NCBI RefSeq assembly: GCF_014075995.1
Contig: NZ_CP055153.1
Span: forward strand, 1,240,001-1,304,000
Source: Adhaeribacter radiodurans
Lineage (GTDB): Bacteria > Bacteroidota > Bacteroidia > Cytophagales > Hymenobacteraceae
Reading direction: 5' to 3'
DNA: 64,000 nucleotides
Position numbers and translations under genes: made by a program. The stretch's first letter is position 1, and each line of letters begins with the position of its first letter. Of this stretch, positions 18,721-27,854 are shown piece by piece. The notes under the pieces were generated by a model. The model ran no database searches and had not been told where the DNA came from. It saw nothing but the letters and a program-made list of their open reading frames with translations.

Positions 18721-21057
18721 ATGGCAAAATCTACCACTTGCCCCGCGCGGGTACAATCAGTTTTTATTTTATTCTTTTCTATAAGTTTTTTACTGACTAG
18801 TCTACCGCTATCTGCCCAAAAAAAGAGCCGGCAAAAAACAACCAGTACTACAGCCACCAATATTGTACTTACCGATAAAGAAACCAGCCGCTACCGGATA
18901 GTGGTGCCCGCAGCGGCTACTCCGCACGAGTTAAAAGCTTCGCAGGTTTTACAAGATTATTTGCTCCAGATTTCGGGCGTAGCATTGCCCATAGTGGCCG
19001 ATAATAAAGGCCGCAGCCGGTACGAGATTGTGCTGGGGCAAAATGAGCGATTGGCCGAAGCTGGTATTGCTGTAGATTTTAATAAACTCAAGGAGGATGG
19101 ATTCTTAATTAAAACTGATAGCCTGCGTTTAATTATTGCGGGTGGCAATGAAAAAGGTACTTTGTATGGCGTGTATACCTTTCTGGAAAAATACTTGGGT
19201 TGCCGCATGTATAGCGATAAAGTAAAAGTAATACCTACCCAAAAGCGGATTGCCTTAGCCCAGATTAACGACTTGCAAGTGCCGGTAATTCTGTTCCGGG
19301 ATACACATTACCGGGGTACCTGGGATGCCGAGTATACTGATTGGCACAAGCTCGACCACGATAAGGAAGGAGGCCGCCCGGATTGGGGCATGTGGGTACA
19401 TACTTTTAACGAGTTAGTTCCACCGCAGAATTACTACAAAGAACACCCCGAATATTTTTCCATGGTGAATGGCAAACGCATTCCCACGCAACTCTGTCTT
19501 ACCAACCCGACTGTTTTAGAAATTACAATCCAGAACCTCCGCCGGAAAATAGCCCAAAACCCTACGGCCACGTACTGGTCGGTGAGCCAGAACGATAACC
19601 GGAATTTCTGCACCTGCGATAATTGTCGCGCTATTGATGAGCGAGAAGGTTCGCCTTCTGGCTCTATCATCCAATTTGTGAACCAGGTAGCACAGCAATT
19701 TCCGGATAAAGTTATATCTACTTTGGCTTATGAATACGGCCGCAAAGCACCCAAATCGTTAAAGCCGCAGCGAAACGTAAATATCATGCTCTGCAGCATT
19801 GAGGTAAACCGCGATAAACCTATTAGTGAAGACCCAACCAGCGATGATTTCCGGCGCGATGTAGAAGAATGGGGTAAAATTTCCAAAGATATTATTGTAT
19901 GGGATTATGTAATTCAGTTCAACCACTTGGTTAGTCCCTTCCCGAACTTGCATGTACTGCAGCCCAATATTGCATTTTTTGCCAAGCACGGCGTAACAGC
20001 TATGTTCGAACAAGGAAACCGCGAAGTAGGAGGGGAGTTTGCCGAACTCCGGAGCTACCTAATCTCTAAACTTTTGTGGGACCCGAACCAGAATGTTGAC
20101 GTTTTAATGGATGATTTTCTGCAAGGATATTACGGAGCCGCTGCCAAACCCATCCGGACCTACATCAACGAAATGCGCGAAGCCTTACAAAAATCTGGTG
20201 CCACTCTCAAAATATTCGGAACACCTTACGATGCTGCCACCAGTTATTTAACTCCTGCTCTTATCCGGCGGTACGAGCAATTATTCGATGAAGCCGAAGT
20301 AGCCGTGAATCAGGATGCGACGTTGCTGGAGCGAGTAAAAATTGCCCGTTTGCCATTGGAGTACGCTATAATGGAACAAGCTAAGAAAAACTTTACCGGG
20401 GAGCAGGGTGTGTTTGTAAAAACCGATGGACAATGGAAGGTGCGTTCGGCTATACGGGCTAAGATTGACCCGTTCGTGGATTTATGTAACCGCCAGGGAG
20501 TAACGCAGGTAAAGGAATGGAGTACTTCGCCGGAAGAATACCGGGCGGCCATGTACCGTTTATTTTCCCAGGGCATGAAAGAGCACCTGGCTTGTAATAA
20601 AAAAGTAAAATTTTTAAGTCCGGTTTCAGAAAGCTTACCCGCTGAAGCAAATAAAATGCTCACCGACGGGGTACGCGGTAGCCATGATTACGCTTTCAAT
20701 TGGTTTTCTTTCAGCGGCAAAGACCTGGAAGTAGTAATTGACCTGGAAGAAATAAAACCAGTAAAACGGATTGAATCGGCGTATCATCAGTTTGCCTTTT
20801 GGCTTGGAATTTTACCTAAAAAAGTAGAATACTCTGTTTCTATTGATGGGGAAAATTTTGAGCAGGTAGGATTAGTAAATAATACCTTACCTATTGACCA
20901 GTACGGTGGCATCCAAAGAGATTTTGTTTCGGAATTTACACCCCGGAACGCCCGCTACGTGAAGGTAAAGGCTTATACCATTGGCAACACACCCGAGTGG
21001 CACCCCGGCGCCGGACGCCCAGCTAACATGCGGATTGATGAGATTGTAGTGGAATAG
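18721..21057 (+). CDS. Secreted DUF4838 protein with alpha-glucuronidase-like N-terminus and F5/8-type C-terminus
   Basis: The ATG at 18721 gives 778 residues; a TTG two codons upstream is less likely. A signal peptide (VFILFFSISFLLTSLPLSAQ) is followed at about residues 45-165 by a GH67N-like domain (IVLTDKETSRYRIVVP, ASQVLQDYLLQISG, GTLYGVYTFLEKYLGCRMYS). The middle is DUF4838-like, with YFSMVNGKRIPTQLCLTNP, YWSVSQNDNRNFCTCDNCRA, IIQFVNQVAQQFPDK and the later IVWDYVIQFNHLVSPFPNL. The C-terminal 120 residues form a discoidin-like carbohydrate-binding module (DLEVVIDLEEIKPVKRIESA, VEYSVSIDGENFEQV, RYVKVKAYTIG). DUF4838 proteins are found in polysaccharide loci; the activity is not established. 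The C-x-C-x2-C cluster in the middle may bind metal. Confidence 0.8.
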   Translation: MAKSTTCPARVQSVFILFFSISFLLTSLPLSAQKKSRQKTTSTTATNIVLTDKETSRYRIVVPAAATPHELKASQVLQDYLLQISGVALPIVADNKGRSRYEIVLGQNERLAEAGIAVDFNKLKEDGFLIKTDSLRLIIAGGNEKGTLYGVYTFLEKYLGCRMYSDKVKVIPTQKRIALAQINDLQVPVILFRDTHYRGTWDAEYTDWHKLDHDKEGGRPDWGMWVHTFNELVPPQNYYKEHPEYFSMVNGKRIPTQLCLTNPTVLEITIQNLRRKIAQNPTATYWSVSQNDNRNFCTCDNCRAIDEREGSPSGSIIQFVNQVAQQFPDKVISTLAYEYGRKAPKSLKPQRNVNIMLCSIEVNRDKPISEDPTSDDFRRDVEEWGKISKDIIVWDYVIQFNHLVSPFPNLHVLQPNIAFFAKHGVTAMFEQGNREVGGEFAELRSYLISKLLWDPNQNVDVLMDDFLQGYYGAAAKPIRTYINEMREALQKSGATLKIFGTPYDAATSYLTPALIRRYEQLFDEAEVAVNQDATLLERVKIARLPLEYAIMEQAKKNFTGEQGVFVKTDGQWKVRSAIRAKIDPFVDLCNRQGVTQVKEWSTSPEEYRAAMYRLFSQGMKEHLACNKKVKFLSPVSESLPAEANKMLTDGVRGSHDYAFNWFSFSGKDLEVVIDLEEIKPVKRIESAYHQFAFWLGILPKKVEYSVSIDGENFEQVGLVNNTLPIDQYGGIQRDFVSEFTPRNARYVKVKAYTIGNTPEWHPGAGRPANMRIDEIVVE

Positions 21058-21165
21058 ACGGTATAACTTTTAAAACTTCTTTTAATTTGGTTGGTTTACG
21101 TACCTGGTTTGGATTGACATTAAATTTACTAAAATGTAGTTTAAAGTTTAATTAGCTGATTCCGT

Positions 21166-21362
21166 GAAGTCTTTTCAAGCCTTCATTTAGCGGTACTGAT
21201 GCGGGTTGAACCGTAACCAGTTAGCCCCGTGGCCGGCGGGCCTCGTTTGGCTCTCTCGGGCTGGTCTAAGCTTGTTTTGTTCGTGCCTCACCATGCCTCG
21301 TTCCTCGGCACCAGAACCTTAGAAGGCCCTCAACAGCCAAACTGGTGTTATTTATTCTTGGC
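21166..21362 (+). repeat. Dispersed repeat family R1, copy 2
   Basis: The copy begins with GAAGTCTTTTCAAGCCTTC, which matches the palindromic end of copies 1 and 3. It contains the core GTGGCCGGCGGGCCTCG, then GGCTCTCTCGGG, GCACCAGAACC, CAGCCAAACTGGTGT and ends near TTATTCTTGGC, in the same order as copy 1 when read in reverse. Confidence 0.8.
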
Positions 21363-21420
21363 TACCGTTGTTTTGGCAATAGGGATAATAGATTTAGTAA
21401 AAATTAATGGTCTGCTATAA

Positions 21421-21465
21421 CGCGAGCGTCTTCGCTCATGTTGTTCATCGTTCGGCCTCTGGCCG
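21421..21465 (+). repeat. Dispersed repeat family R2, copy 1
   Basis: The 45-nt unit starts CGCGAGCGTCTTCGCTC and ends CGGCCTCTGGCCG. Both ends are themselves palindromic (GCGAGCG...CGCTC and CGGCC...GGCCG), so the RNA could form two adjacent hairpins. It aligns to 22895-22939 in inverted orientation with about seven mismatches. Confidence 0.8.
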
Positions 21466-21783
21466 GTAGAAACAGGCGAATGGATGCACTCTAAACAGGA
21501 ATAAGGCTTTTGGACTTGCCCAGCTGGAGGCCTCCTTAATAAGCATCACGAGCGTTGAGTGCTCACGAAAGCAGGATTTTATCAGAACTTAACAGAACTG
21601 CACTTCGGAGGGGTAGGGGAGGATAAGTTTTTACGAATTTTAATTTTCTTTCTTCAAAGATTACTAAGTACTTCGACGAAAGATAAAGTTACCATCCTTT
21701 GGCCGTTTGGGAAACCTGGGCTACCGCTTTGGCCTTTTTTGCGAGACGTTTAAAAGAGTAATTTACCATTTAAAATCAAATAC

Positions 21784-22767
21784 ATGAAATACAGAAAATT
21801 TGGTAATAACGAGCAGCTTTCGGCCATTGGGTTGGGCTGTATGAGTATGAGCCACGCCTATGGAGTTCCGGACGATGACGAATCAATTGCTACCCTGCAT
21901 TATGCTTTAGACTTGGGAATTAACTTTTGTGATACCGCCGATGTATATGGCAACGGCAAAAACGAAGAATTGATTTCTAAAGTATTGGTACAAAACCGCG
22001 CTAAAATTTTTATTGCCACCAAGTTTGGTTTTACTCAGGATGCGGCTGGTAATATGGTGTTCAACGGTTCAGCGGCTTACATGCGGAAAGCCGTTGAAGC
22101 CAGCTTAAAAAGACTCAAAATAGAGACCATCGATCTTTATTATGCCCATCGCATTGACCCGAACGTACCCGTTGAAGAAATGGTAGGCGGTATGGCCGAA
22201 CTGGTGAAGGAAGGTAAAGTGCGATACCTGGGTTTATCCGAAGCCTCGGTAACTTCTATTAAAAAAGCACATGCGGTTCACCCGATTAGCGCCATTCAAA
22301 GCGAATATTCTTTATTAACCCGCGAGGTAGAGAAAAATGTGTTGCCGGCCTGCAAAGAGTTGGGTATTGCCTTCGTGCCATTTAGTCCTTTGGCCCGTGG
22401 CTTAATGACCAACACTTTAAATGTAAATGAGCTACCCGAAAACGATTTCCGCCGTAAATTACCTCGTTATCAACCCGAATATCAAGGTAATAACCAAAAA
22501 TTAGCGGCTGCTTTTGCTCAATTAGCTTCTGGATTTGGTTGTTCTCCGGCTCAATTAGCTCTGGCCTGGGTGCTAGCGCAAGGCGATAATATTATTCCGA
22601 TACCCGGCACCAAAAAACGGGAAAAATTAGCTGATAATGCGGGTAGTGTAGAGGTAAATTTAACGTCGCAACACTTACAGCAAATAGAAGATTTACTAAT
22701 TGAATACCCGAACACCGGCGACCGTTATGACGAAGCCAGTAAGAAAATGGTGGATAAGGATATTTGA
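21784..22767 (+). CDS. Aldo/keto reductase family oxidoreductase
   Basis: This 327-residue cytosolic protein is a typical AKR barrel. It opens with [20 protein letters not shown] and SMSHAYG, then [18 protein letters not shown] with the catalytic Asp and Tyr, IFIATKFGF with the catalytic Lys, and [15 protein letters not shown] with the His. The NADPH-binding region follows as [30 protein letters not shown]. The closest described type is the AKR13-like or YghZ/IolS-like group, which reduces small aldehydes or ketones; the substrate is not evident. The gene stands alone and is flanked by inverted copies of repeat R2 (21421-21465 and 22895-22939). Confidence 0.92.
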   Translation: MKYRKFGNNEQLSAIGLGCMSMSHAYGVPDDDESIATLHYALDLGINFCDTADVYGNGKNEELISKVLVQNRAKIFIATKFGFTQDAAGNMVFNGSAAYMRKAVEASLKRLKIETIDLYYAHRIDPNVPVEEMVGGMAELVKEGKVRYLGLSEASVTSIKKAHAVHPISAIQSEYSLLTREVEKNVLPACKELGIAFVPFSPLARGLMTNTLNVNELPENDFRRKLPRYQPEYQGNNQKLAAAFAQLASGFGCSPAQLALAWVLAQGDNIIPIPGTKKREKLADNAGSVEVNLTSQHLQQIEDLLIEYPNTGDRYDEASKKMVDKDI

Positions 22768-22800
22768 TAAGTTAACGGCACCCATGAAGTTTTAAAATGG

Positions 22801-22820
22801 CACGAGGCTCCAGCCTCGTG
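22801..22820. repeat. Perfect 9-bp-arm GC-rich palindrome
   Basis: The arms CACGAGGCT and AGCCTCGTG flank a two-base centre CC. The element resembles the CCTCG blocks in the core of repeat R1, so it may be a fragment of that family. No T tract follows. Confidence 0.65.
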
Positions 22821-22894
22821 TCTACCCATTGGGTAGGTCACTGGCCAGGTTTATGATTAGGCATTTCCTAAAAGCAATCAGGTTAAATTTTAAA

Positions 22895-22939
22895 CGGCCA
22901 GAGGCCGGACGATGTTACTCACGAGCGAAGACGCTCGCG
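22895..22939 (-). repeat. Dispersed repeat family R2, copy 2
   Basis: Read on the minus strand this is CGCGAGCGTCTTCGCTC, an 8-nt variable part, CATCGT and CGGCCTCTGGCCG. It is the inverted partner of the copy on the other side of the aldo/keto reductase gene. Confidence 0.8.
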
Positions 22940-23067
22940 ATATAAAAGAACATCCTGCAAAGTTGTTTTTCTACTCGATAAGCTTCAAATACTAACAGGT
23001 AGCTTGCATTATCTAGAGAGTTTACTTCAGTAAATTATAGGCTTGAATCATCTAAGTCTATCATCCG

Positions 23068-24741
23068 TTAAAAAGTAGAAGCCGGTTTGGTTAAAACTTG
23101 CTTATCTTTTAGTAATTGTTCTTTCAGTTTAGTAAAATCCACATCCTGCACGGCTTTTTTACTTTCAATAGCCTGAGCGGCGGCAGTAGCCGCACTTTGC
23201 CCCAGAATCATAAAAACGGGTTCCATGCGGATAGAGCCATAGGCAATATGCGAACTGGATAAACAAACCGGTACGAATAAATTCTGGCATTCCTGCTTTT
23301 TCGGGATAATAGCACCGTAGCCAATCTGGTAAGGTTCTTTGATATGCACGCCAATATCGCCTTCGTTTTGCACGTAGCCGTCGGGTTTTACGTAGCGTTG
23401 AATGTTGTGCGAATCTAAAGAGTAAGAGCCCATACCCACCGGATTATTTACCGGCTTTCGGCCCAAAGTTTCGTTTTCCGTCATTACGTAATTGCTTAAC
23501 ATGCGGCGGGCTTCCCGCACATACAGTTGGTGCGGCCAGTTGCCATTGTCGGTAAATTCGTCTTTGGCTAAACCCCAGGTATTAAATTCTTCCTGCACCT
23601 CTTTCGGTATCCGCTTGCTGGTCGCGATAAAGTATAACAAACCTTTTTGGTACGTTTCGTGGGCTTTTATTATTTCTTGCCGGCGTTCGAAAGTAGCTTC
23701 GGGATAATCGTAGCTCATGCCAATATAATCGGTACTTACTGGGCCGTGGTTGTTGGTGTCGGTTTTCCGGTTTGGGATGGGGTCAAATTTCCGGAACAAC
23801 TCCCGCCAGCCAGAATCAAAAACCCGCACCAGCAATTCGTATTGGGTAGAGTCGTACCCGTCGGGTTTGGGGAACGGTAACCGGTTTTCCGGGTGATTGC
23901 TGAGGCACATCCGAAAGCAATAAGCCTGTACTTTATTATCCCCTTCGCCTTTTTCTCCCGGATTTTCCGGGGAAATTAAGGGTAGCAAACCACTAGCCGA
24001 ATTACCTGGAATTTTATACGGGTCAATGTTTTTCTTGAAATAATGGTCGTGGTGCAATACTCCGGTTTGAATGCCATTATATTCTTCACCGTAAACCGAA
24101 TTAGCTTCCCGACCCACATGGTAACTAATCCCAGCGGCAGCCATTAAATCGCCTTCGTAGGTAGCATCAATAAACATTTTACCCGCGTAAGTTATACCGC
24201 TAAGAGTTTGAAAGGACGTAATTTTACCGTTTTTCTTTTGTACCCCATTTTCGCGGTTCAGCCATTCGTCGCGGAATACCGGTATTTTGTTTTCTCTTAC
24301 AAAATCTTCAAAAATAGTTTCGGCAACGTGGGGTTCAAAAATCCACATGGTACGTTCGGTACCGTCCATGGCAGGCGTACCCTGGCCTTTGTTGCCGTAT
24401 TCTTCTTTTTTCTGCCAACGCCAGGCTTCTGGCTTTTGGTAATGTTGGTAAACCCGTTGGTAAAATTCACGGGCAATGCCGCCAATTACGGCTTTATTCC
24501 CGGTATCGGTAAAACCTAATCCGCCGGAAGCCATACCTCCTAAATGTTTATCCGGCGAAACTACTACTACCGTTTTTCCCAAGCGGCTTGCCTGCACTGC
24601 CGAAGCAATAGCAGCCGAAGTGCCGCCATACACGATAATATCCGCTGTTATAATGTTAAGATGGTTTTTAACTTCGGAACTGCGGCAGGAGAATAAACTC
24701 AGGAAAACAAACCAGCTAGTAAACCGAAAAGAATTTTTCAT
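23068..24741 (-). CDS. FAD-dependent oxidoreductase, lipoprotein
   Basis: The 557-residue protein begins with a lipoprotein signal (WFVFLSLFSC, lipobox LFSC) and then a FAD_oxidored-type Rossmann motif, DIIVYGGTSAAIASAVQASR, with LGKTVVVVSPDKHLGGMASGG. Further family features are GGIAREFYQRVY, MFIDATYEGDLMAAAGISY with a substrate-site Tyr-Glu-Gly-Asp, VGREAN, and the C-terminal RMEPVFMILGQSAATAA that closes the FAD site. Such proteins occur in Bacteroidota and Planctomycetes near sugar-utilisation genes and are thought to oxidise sugar-derived substrates outside the cytoplasm, though few are characterised. It converges with the aldo/keto reductase. The start is supported by the lipoprotein signal. 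Confidence 0.85.
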   Translation of the reverse strand: MKNSFRFTSWFVFLSLFSCRSSEVKNHLNIITADIIVYGGTSAAIASAVQASRLGKTVVVVSPDKHLGGMASGGLGFTDTGNKAVIGGIAREFYQRVYQHYQKPEAWRWQKKEEYGNKGQGTPAMDGTERTMWIFEPHVAETIFEDFVRENKIPVFRDEWLNRENGVQKKNGKITSFQTLSGITYAGKMFIDATYEGDLMAAAGISYHVGREANSVYGEEYNGIQTGVLHHDHYFKKNIDPYKIPGNSASGLLPLISPENPGEKGEGDNKVQAYCFRMCLSNHPENRLPFPKPDGYDSTQYELLVRVFDSGWRELFRKFDPIPNRKTDTNNHGPVSTDYIGMSYDYPEATFERRQEIIKAHETYQKGLLYFIATSKRIPKEVQEEFNTWGLAKDEFTDNGNWPHQLYVREARRMLSNYVMTENETLGRKPVNNPVGMGSYSLDSHNIQRYVKPDGYVQNEGDIGVHIKEPYQIGYGAIIPKKQECQNLFVPVCLSSSHIAYGSIRMEPVFMILGQSAATAAAQAIESKKAVQDVDFTKLKEQLLKDKQVLTKPASTF

Positions 24742-25166
24742 AGATTGGCATTAAGGAAGTTAACCGGTAAGTTATTTAATCCCCGAAATTTTACCTAATT
24801 TTTAAATCTTAGAGCGCTTTAGATGAAATAAGAGAAAGCCCTTTGTATCATAAGTGATAATTCCTTTTTAAGCTTATAATGTTCTTGCTCTGTTCTGGTA
24901 CTTATTAAATTTTTGCTGTCGCGAGTGTCCTGCTCGTTTCTTTCTATTCAATAGACCTCTGGCCGGGCAAATCAAAATCCTACTAAAAAGTAAAATTTAC
25001 TCGTATACTACCAGTTTACAAGCCGGAATAGTAAAATTTAAAAGTGTAAAGAAGTTTCCAATTACTTGTCCTTTCTTATTTTAATTAAGCACAGTTTAAG
25101 TGCTAAGAAATGGTAAACTGAATGAAGAAACTCTACTTCCGAAAGGTCAAGATAATTTGATAATTT
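24742..25166. other. Divergent gap with one repeat R2 copy
   Basis: This 425-bp AT-rich gap separates the leftward FAD oxidoreductase from the rightward MDR dehydrogenase. Its only notable content is repeat R2 copy 3. Both promoters should be here but are not recognisable to me. Confidence 0.45.
24920..24966 (+). repeat. Dispersed repeat family R2, copy 3 (diverged)
   Basis: The unit reads CGCGAGTGTCCTGCTCG, an AT-rich spacer, then ACCTCTGGCCGG. Both ends match copies 1 and 2, but the central spacer is different and the first hairpin is weaker. Confidence 0.6.
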
Positions 25167-26195
25167 ATGATTCAACGCCAGGTGTACCGCATGCCGAAAG
25201 CAGGTTCTATTAAAAATCTGAAATTGCAAACCGAAGAAATAGCACCGCCCCAGCCCGACGAAGTATGCGTGCAGGTAAAAGCCATTGGGCTCAATTTTGC
25301 CGATATTTTTGCCATGCAGGGCCTGTACAGTGCTACTCCCAAAGGTTCGTTTATTCCTGGTTTGGAATTTTCCGGAGAGATTATAGCCGTAGGTTCTGCC
25401 GTAAAAGAATGGCAAGTGGGCGATAAAGTAATGGGAGTTACTAAGTTTGGCGGTTATGCCTCGCATATTAATAGCCATTACCGTTACGTAATTCCATTAC
25501 CCGAAGCCTGGAATTATGAAGAAGGCGCTGGATTTCTGGTGCAAGGGCTCACGGCTTATTACGCTCTTCTGGAACTGGGTAATTTGCAACCCGGCATGAC
25601 GGTGTTAATTCATAGTGCGGCTGGCGGAGTAGGTATTCTGGCGAATCGGATTTGTAAAAAATACGAAGCGTATACCATTGGAACGGTAGGGCAGGCCAAC
25701 AAAATTACTTTTTTACAGGAACAAGAAGCCTACGATGCCATTATACTTCGGGATAAGAATTTTTATGAAAATTTGAAAAGTACTTTGGGCGAACGGCCGC
25801 TCCGCCTGATTATGGAATGCATTGGCGGCAAAATCCTGATGCAAGGCTGGAAAGCCATGGCACCGATGGGGCGTATGGTGGTGTATGGCAATGCCAGTTT
25901 CTCCAGCCATAGTTCTAAACCCAATTACCTGCAACTCTACTGGAAATATCTAAAAAGACCACAAATTGACCCCTTGCGTTTGCCCACCCAGAATAAATCA
26001 TTAATGGGTTTTAACCTCATTTATCTCTACGAGCAAACCGTCTTAATGCACCAACTCCTTAACCGCTTACAAGCGCTTGAACTGAAGCCCCAACACATCG
26101 GCCACGTGTATGAGTTTTCTCAAATGCAGGAAGCTATCCATTTGTTTCAGCGCGGAAAATCGGTAGGAAAGGTAGTGGTAAGGGTTGAAGCTTGA
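25167..26195 (+). CDS. MDR-superfamily quinone-oxidoreductase-like dehydrogenase
   Basis: The 342-residue protein is a cytosolic medium-chain dehydrogenase/reductase of the zinc-free kind. The GroES-like N-terminal part has PPQPDEVCVQVKAIGLNFAD and IFAMQGLY, FIPGLEFSGEIIAVGSAV and WQVGDKVMGVTKFGGYASH. The nucleotide-binding domain carries MTVLIHSAAGGVGILANRI, the A-x2-G-G-V-G NADPH motif. The C-terminus has HIGHVYEFSQMQEAIHLFQ and GKSVGKVVVRV. The zinc-binding cysteines of alcohol dehydrogenases are absent. Sequence flavour is close to VAT-1 or quinone oxidoreductase homologues, which reduce quinones or enones with NADPH. The true substrate is unknown. Confidence 0.88.
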   Translation: MIQRQVYRMPKAGSIKNLKLQTEEIAPPQPDEVCVQVKAIGLNFADIFAMQGLYSATPKGSFIPGLEFSGEIIAVGSAVKEWQVGDKVMGVTKFGGYASHINSHYRYVIPLPEAWNYEEGAGFLVQGLTAYYALLELGNLQPGMTVLIHSAAGGVGILANRICKKYEAYTIGTVGQANKITFLQEQEAYDAIILRDKNFYENLKSTLGERPLRLIMECIGGKILMQGWKAMAPMGRMVVYGNASFSSHSSKPNYLQLYWKYLKRPQIDPLRLPTQNKSLMGFNLIYLYEQTVLMHQLLNRLQALELKPQHIGHVYEFSQMQEAIHLFQRGKSVGKVVVRVEA

Positions 26196-26430
26196 AATAA
26201 CTCCGTTTTTTCGTTTTTTAACCAGAATCAAACTATAAACTTCATTAGAAAGATTAACAAGATTCCGCAGGAAAATTTGTAAACTGCAGAATAGAAAGCA
26301 TTATTAAAACAGCTACTGAGTTGAAATTTAGTAATTAATGCTGCTTATGGAACATCCGGTTTTTCCAAAAACAAAAAAATAAAAGTCTTTTGTCTTGATA
26401 CTAGAGTCTTATACTTAAAAATGTGGTAAA

Positions 26431-27768
26431 ATGATAAACGATAACCATAATTCCCGCCGGGATTTTATTAAAAAAGCAGGTTTTGGAACAGTTGGTTTGG
26501 CAATTAGTGCCAAAAGCTACGCGAGTATAATTGGGGCAAACGACCGGGTTAGAATGGGGTTTATTGGTGTGAACGGCCGGGGTAATGGCATGACCAAGAA
26601 CTTCGCCCGACAGCCTGGTTGCGAGGTGGTGTACGTGTGCGATGTAGATGCTAATGCCATGGCCAAAACCATATCTGGCTTAGCGGATATATCCAAAAAG
26701 AAACCCAAAGGAGTAAAAGATTTCCGGACTATTTTAAATGATAAAAATTTGGATGGCGTATACATTGCCACTCCCGACCATTGGCATGCTCCCGCCGCTA
26801 TTCTGGCTTGCCAGGCCGGTAAACACGTGTACGTAGAAAAGCCTTGTAGCCACAATCCCTACGAAGGGGAATTGCTGGTAGCTGCGGCCCGTAAATACAA
26901 CCGTATCGTGCAAATGGGAAACCAGCGGCGTTCGTGGCCTCGCATTATGGAATGCATGCAGGAACTAAATTCCGGTGTAATTGGGAAAGCTTTTTTGGCG
27001 AAAGGTTGGTACACCAATAACCGCAAACCCATTGGCAAAGGCAAACAAGTGCCCGTTCCGGCTCATCTGGATTATGAATTATGGCAGGGACCCGCTCCCC
27101 GGCGACCTTACCAGGATAACCTGATTCATTATAACTGGCATTGGTTCTGGAACTGGGGCACCGGCGAGGCTCTGAATAATGGTACCCACGAAATAGACGT
27201 GATGCGCTGGGGCTTAGGAGTAGAGTATCCGACCCGGGTAACCTCAGTGGGTGGCCGTTATGCTTATCAGGATGATTGGGAAACGCCGGATACGCAAATT
27301 ATTAGCATGGATTTTCCGGGTAATATTTCTATTACCTGGGAAGGACGGAGTTGTAACAATTATCCCATCGAAGGCAGCGCCCGGGGCGCTATTTTTTACG
27401 GCGATAAAGGCACCATTGTCACTACCGGTGATAATGATTATACCGTTTACGACATGGATAATAAGGTAGTAAAGAAAGTACAGGACGCACCTAAAACCAA
27501 CACTACTGACCCAGCCGGGCCTGGTGACAAACTGGATGCCTATCATATCAACAACTTCCTGGATTCTGTTCGGACGGGTAAACGCCCGAACGGTGATATC
27601 GAAATCGGCCATAAAAGCGTGTTATTATGCCAGTTGGGCAATATTGCGCAACGAACCGGACGGGTATTAAACTGCGACCAGAAAAACGGCCATATTGTGA
27701 ACGACAAAGAAGCCATGGCCTTGTGGCGGCGGGAGTATGAACCAGGGTGGGAACCTAAATTAGTATAA
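26431..27768 (+). CDS. Tat-exported Gfo/Idh/MocA family oxidoreductase
   Basis: This 445-residue protein begins with a twin-arginine signal, NSRRDFIKKAGFGTVGLAIS, so it should be folded with its cofactor before export. The Rossmann domain starts VRMGFIGVNGRGNGMTKNFA and includes VVYVCDVDANAM, VYIATPDHWHAPAAILACQA and the hallmark GKHVYVEKPCSHN, whose Lys is catalytic in this family. The C-terminal domain has YNWHWFWNWGTGEALNNGTH and EIDVMRWGLG. Family members act on sugars and inositols or on glycosides via a redox mechanism; the Trp/His-rich sites and export fit glycan processing. It converges with the SusCD operon and shares a bidirectional terminator with it. Confidence 0.9.
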   Translation: MINDNHNSRRDFIKKAGFGTVGLAISAKSYASIIGANDRVRMGFIGVNGRGNGMTKNFARQPGCEVVYVCDVDANAMAKTISGLADISKKKPKGVKDFRTILNDKNLDGVYIATPDHWHAPAAILACQAGKHVYVEKPCSHNPYEGELLVAAARKYNRIVQMGNQRRSWPRIMECMQELNSGVIGKAFLAKGWYTNNRKPIGKGKQVPVPAHLDYELWQGPAPRRPYQDNLIHYNWHWFWNWGTGEALNNGTHEIDVMRWGLGVEYPTRVTSVGGRYAYQDDWETPDTQIISMDFPGNISITWEGRSCNNYPIEGSARGAIFYGDKGTIVTTGDNDYTVYDMDNKVVKKVQDAPKTNTTDPAGPGDKLDAYHINNFLDSVRTGKRPNGDIEIGHKSVLLCQLGNIAQRTGRVLNCDQKNGHIVNDKEAMALWRREYEPGWEPKLV

Positions 27769-27804
27769 AAAAATTTACATTGGCAAAAGTACCTGGATAA
27801 TAAT

Positions 27805-27837
27805 AAAAAAGGCTCGTTAGTAGAACGAGCCTTTTTT
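27805..27837. terminator. Bidirectional rho-independent terminator between convergent genes
   Basis: A 14-bp perfect stem, AAAAAAGGCTCGTT and AACGAGCCTTTTTT with a five-base loop, serves the Gfo/Idh gene on the plus strand and the SusD gene on the minus strand. A and T tracts are present on both sides. Confidence 0.9.
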
Positions 27838-27854
27838 ATTAAAGTAAGAATATT

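Larger units (their letters stand above)
21058..21783. other. Gene-free 0.7 kb interval with two kinds of repeat
   Basis: This interval holds dispersed repeat R1 copy 2 (21166-21362) and repeat R2 copy 1 (21421-21465). Short open frames over and after the repeats look non-coding: one starts inside the R1 core and runs through its sequence. The promoter of the aldo/keto reductase should be just before 21784. Confidence 0.5.
22768..23067. other. Repeat-bearing gap between convergent genes
   Basis: This 300-bp gap lies between convergently oriented genes. It carries a short perfect hairpin at 22801-22820 and repeat R2 copy 2 at 22895-22939. There is no clear T-tailed terminator. Confidence 0.5.

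Noticed and set aside
21229-21420. Reading frame starting with MAGGPR, similar to another at 61190-61381
   Set aside because: The similarity of the two short products comes from the shared GC-rich core of repeat R1 (GTGGCCGGCGGGCCTCG) read from a GTG, and the rest of the two frames does not match. They are repeat sequence, not a protein family.
21559-21753. A 64-codon rightward frame before the aldo/keto reductase
   Set aside because: It has no recognisable family, an atypical composition, and lies between repeats and the promoter region of a real gene.
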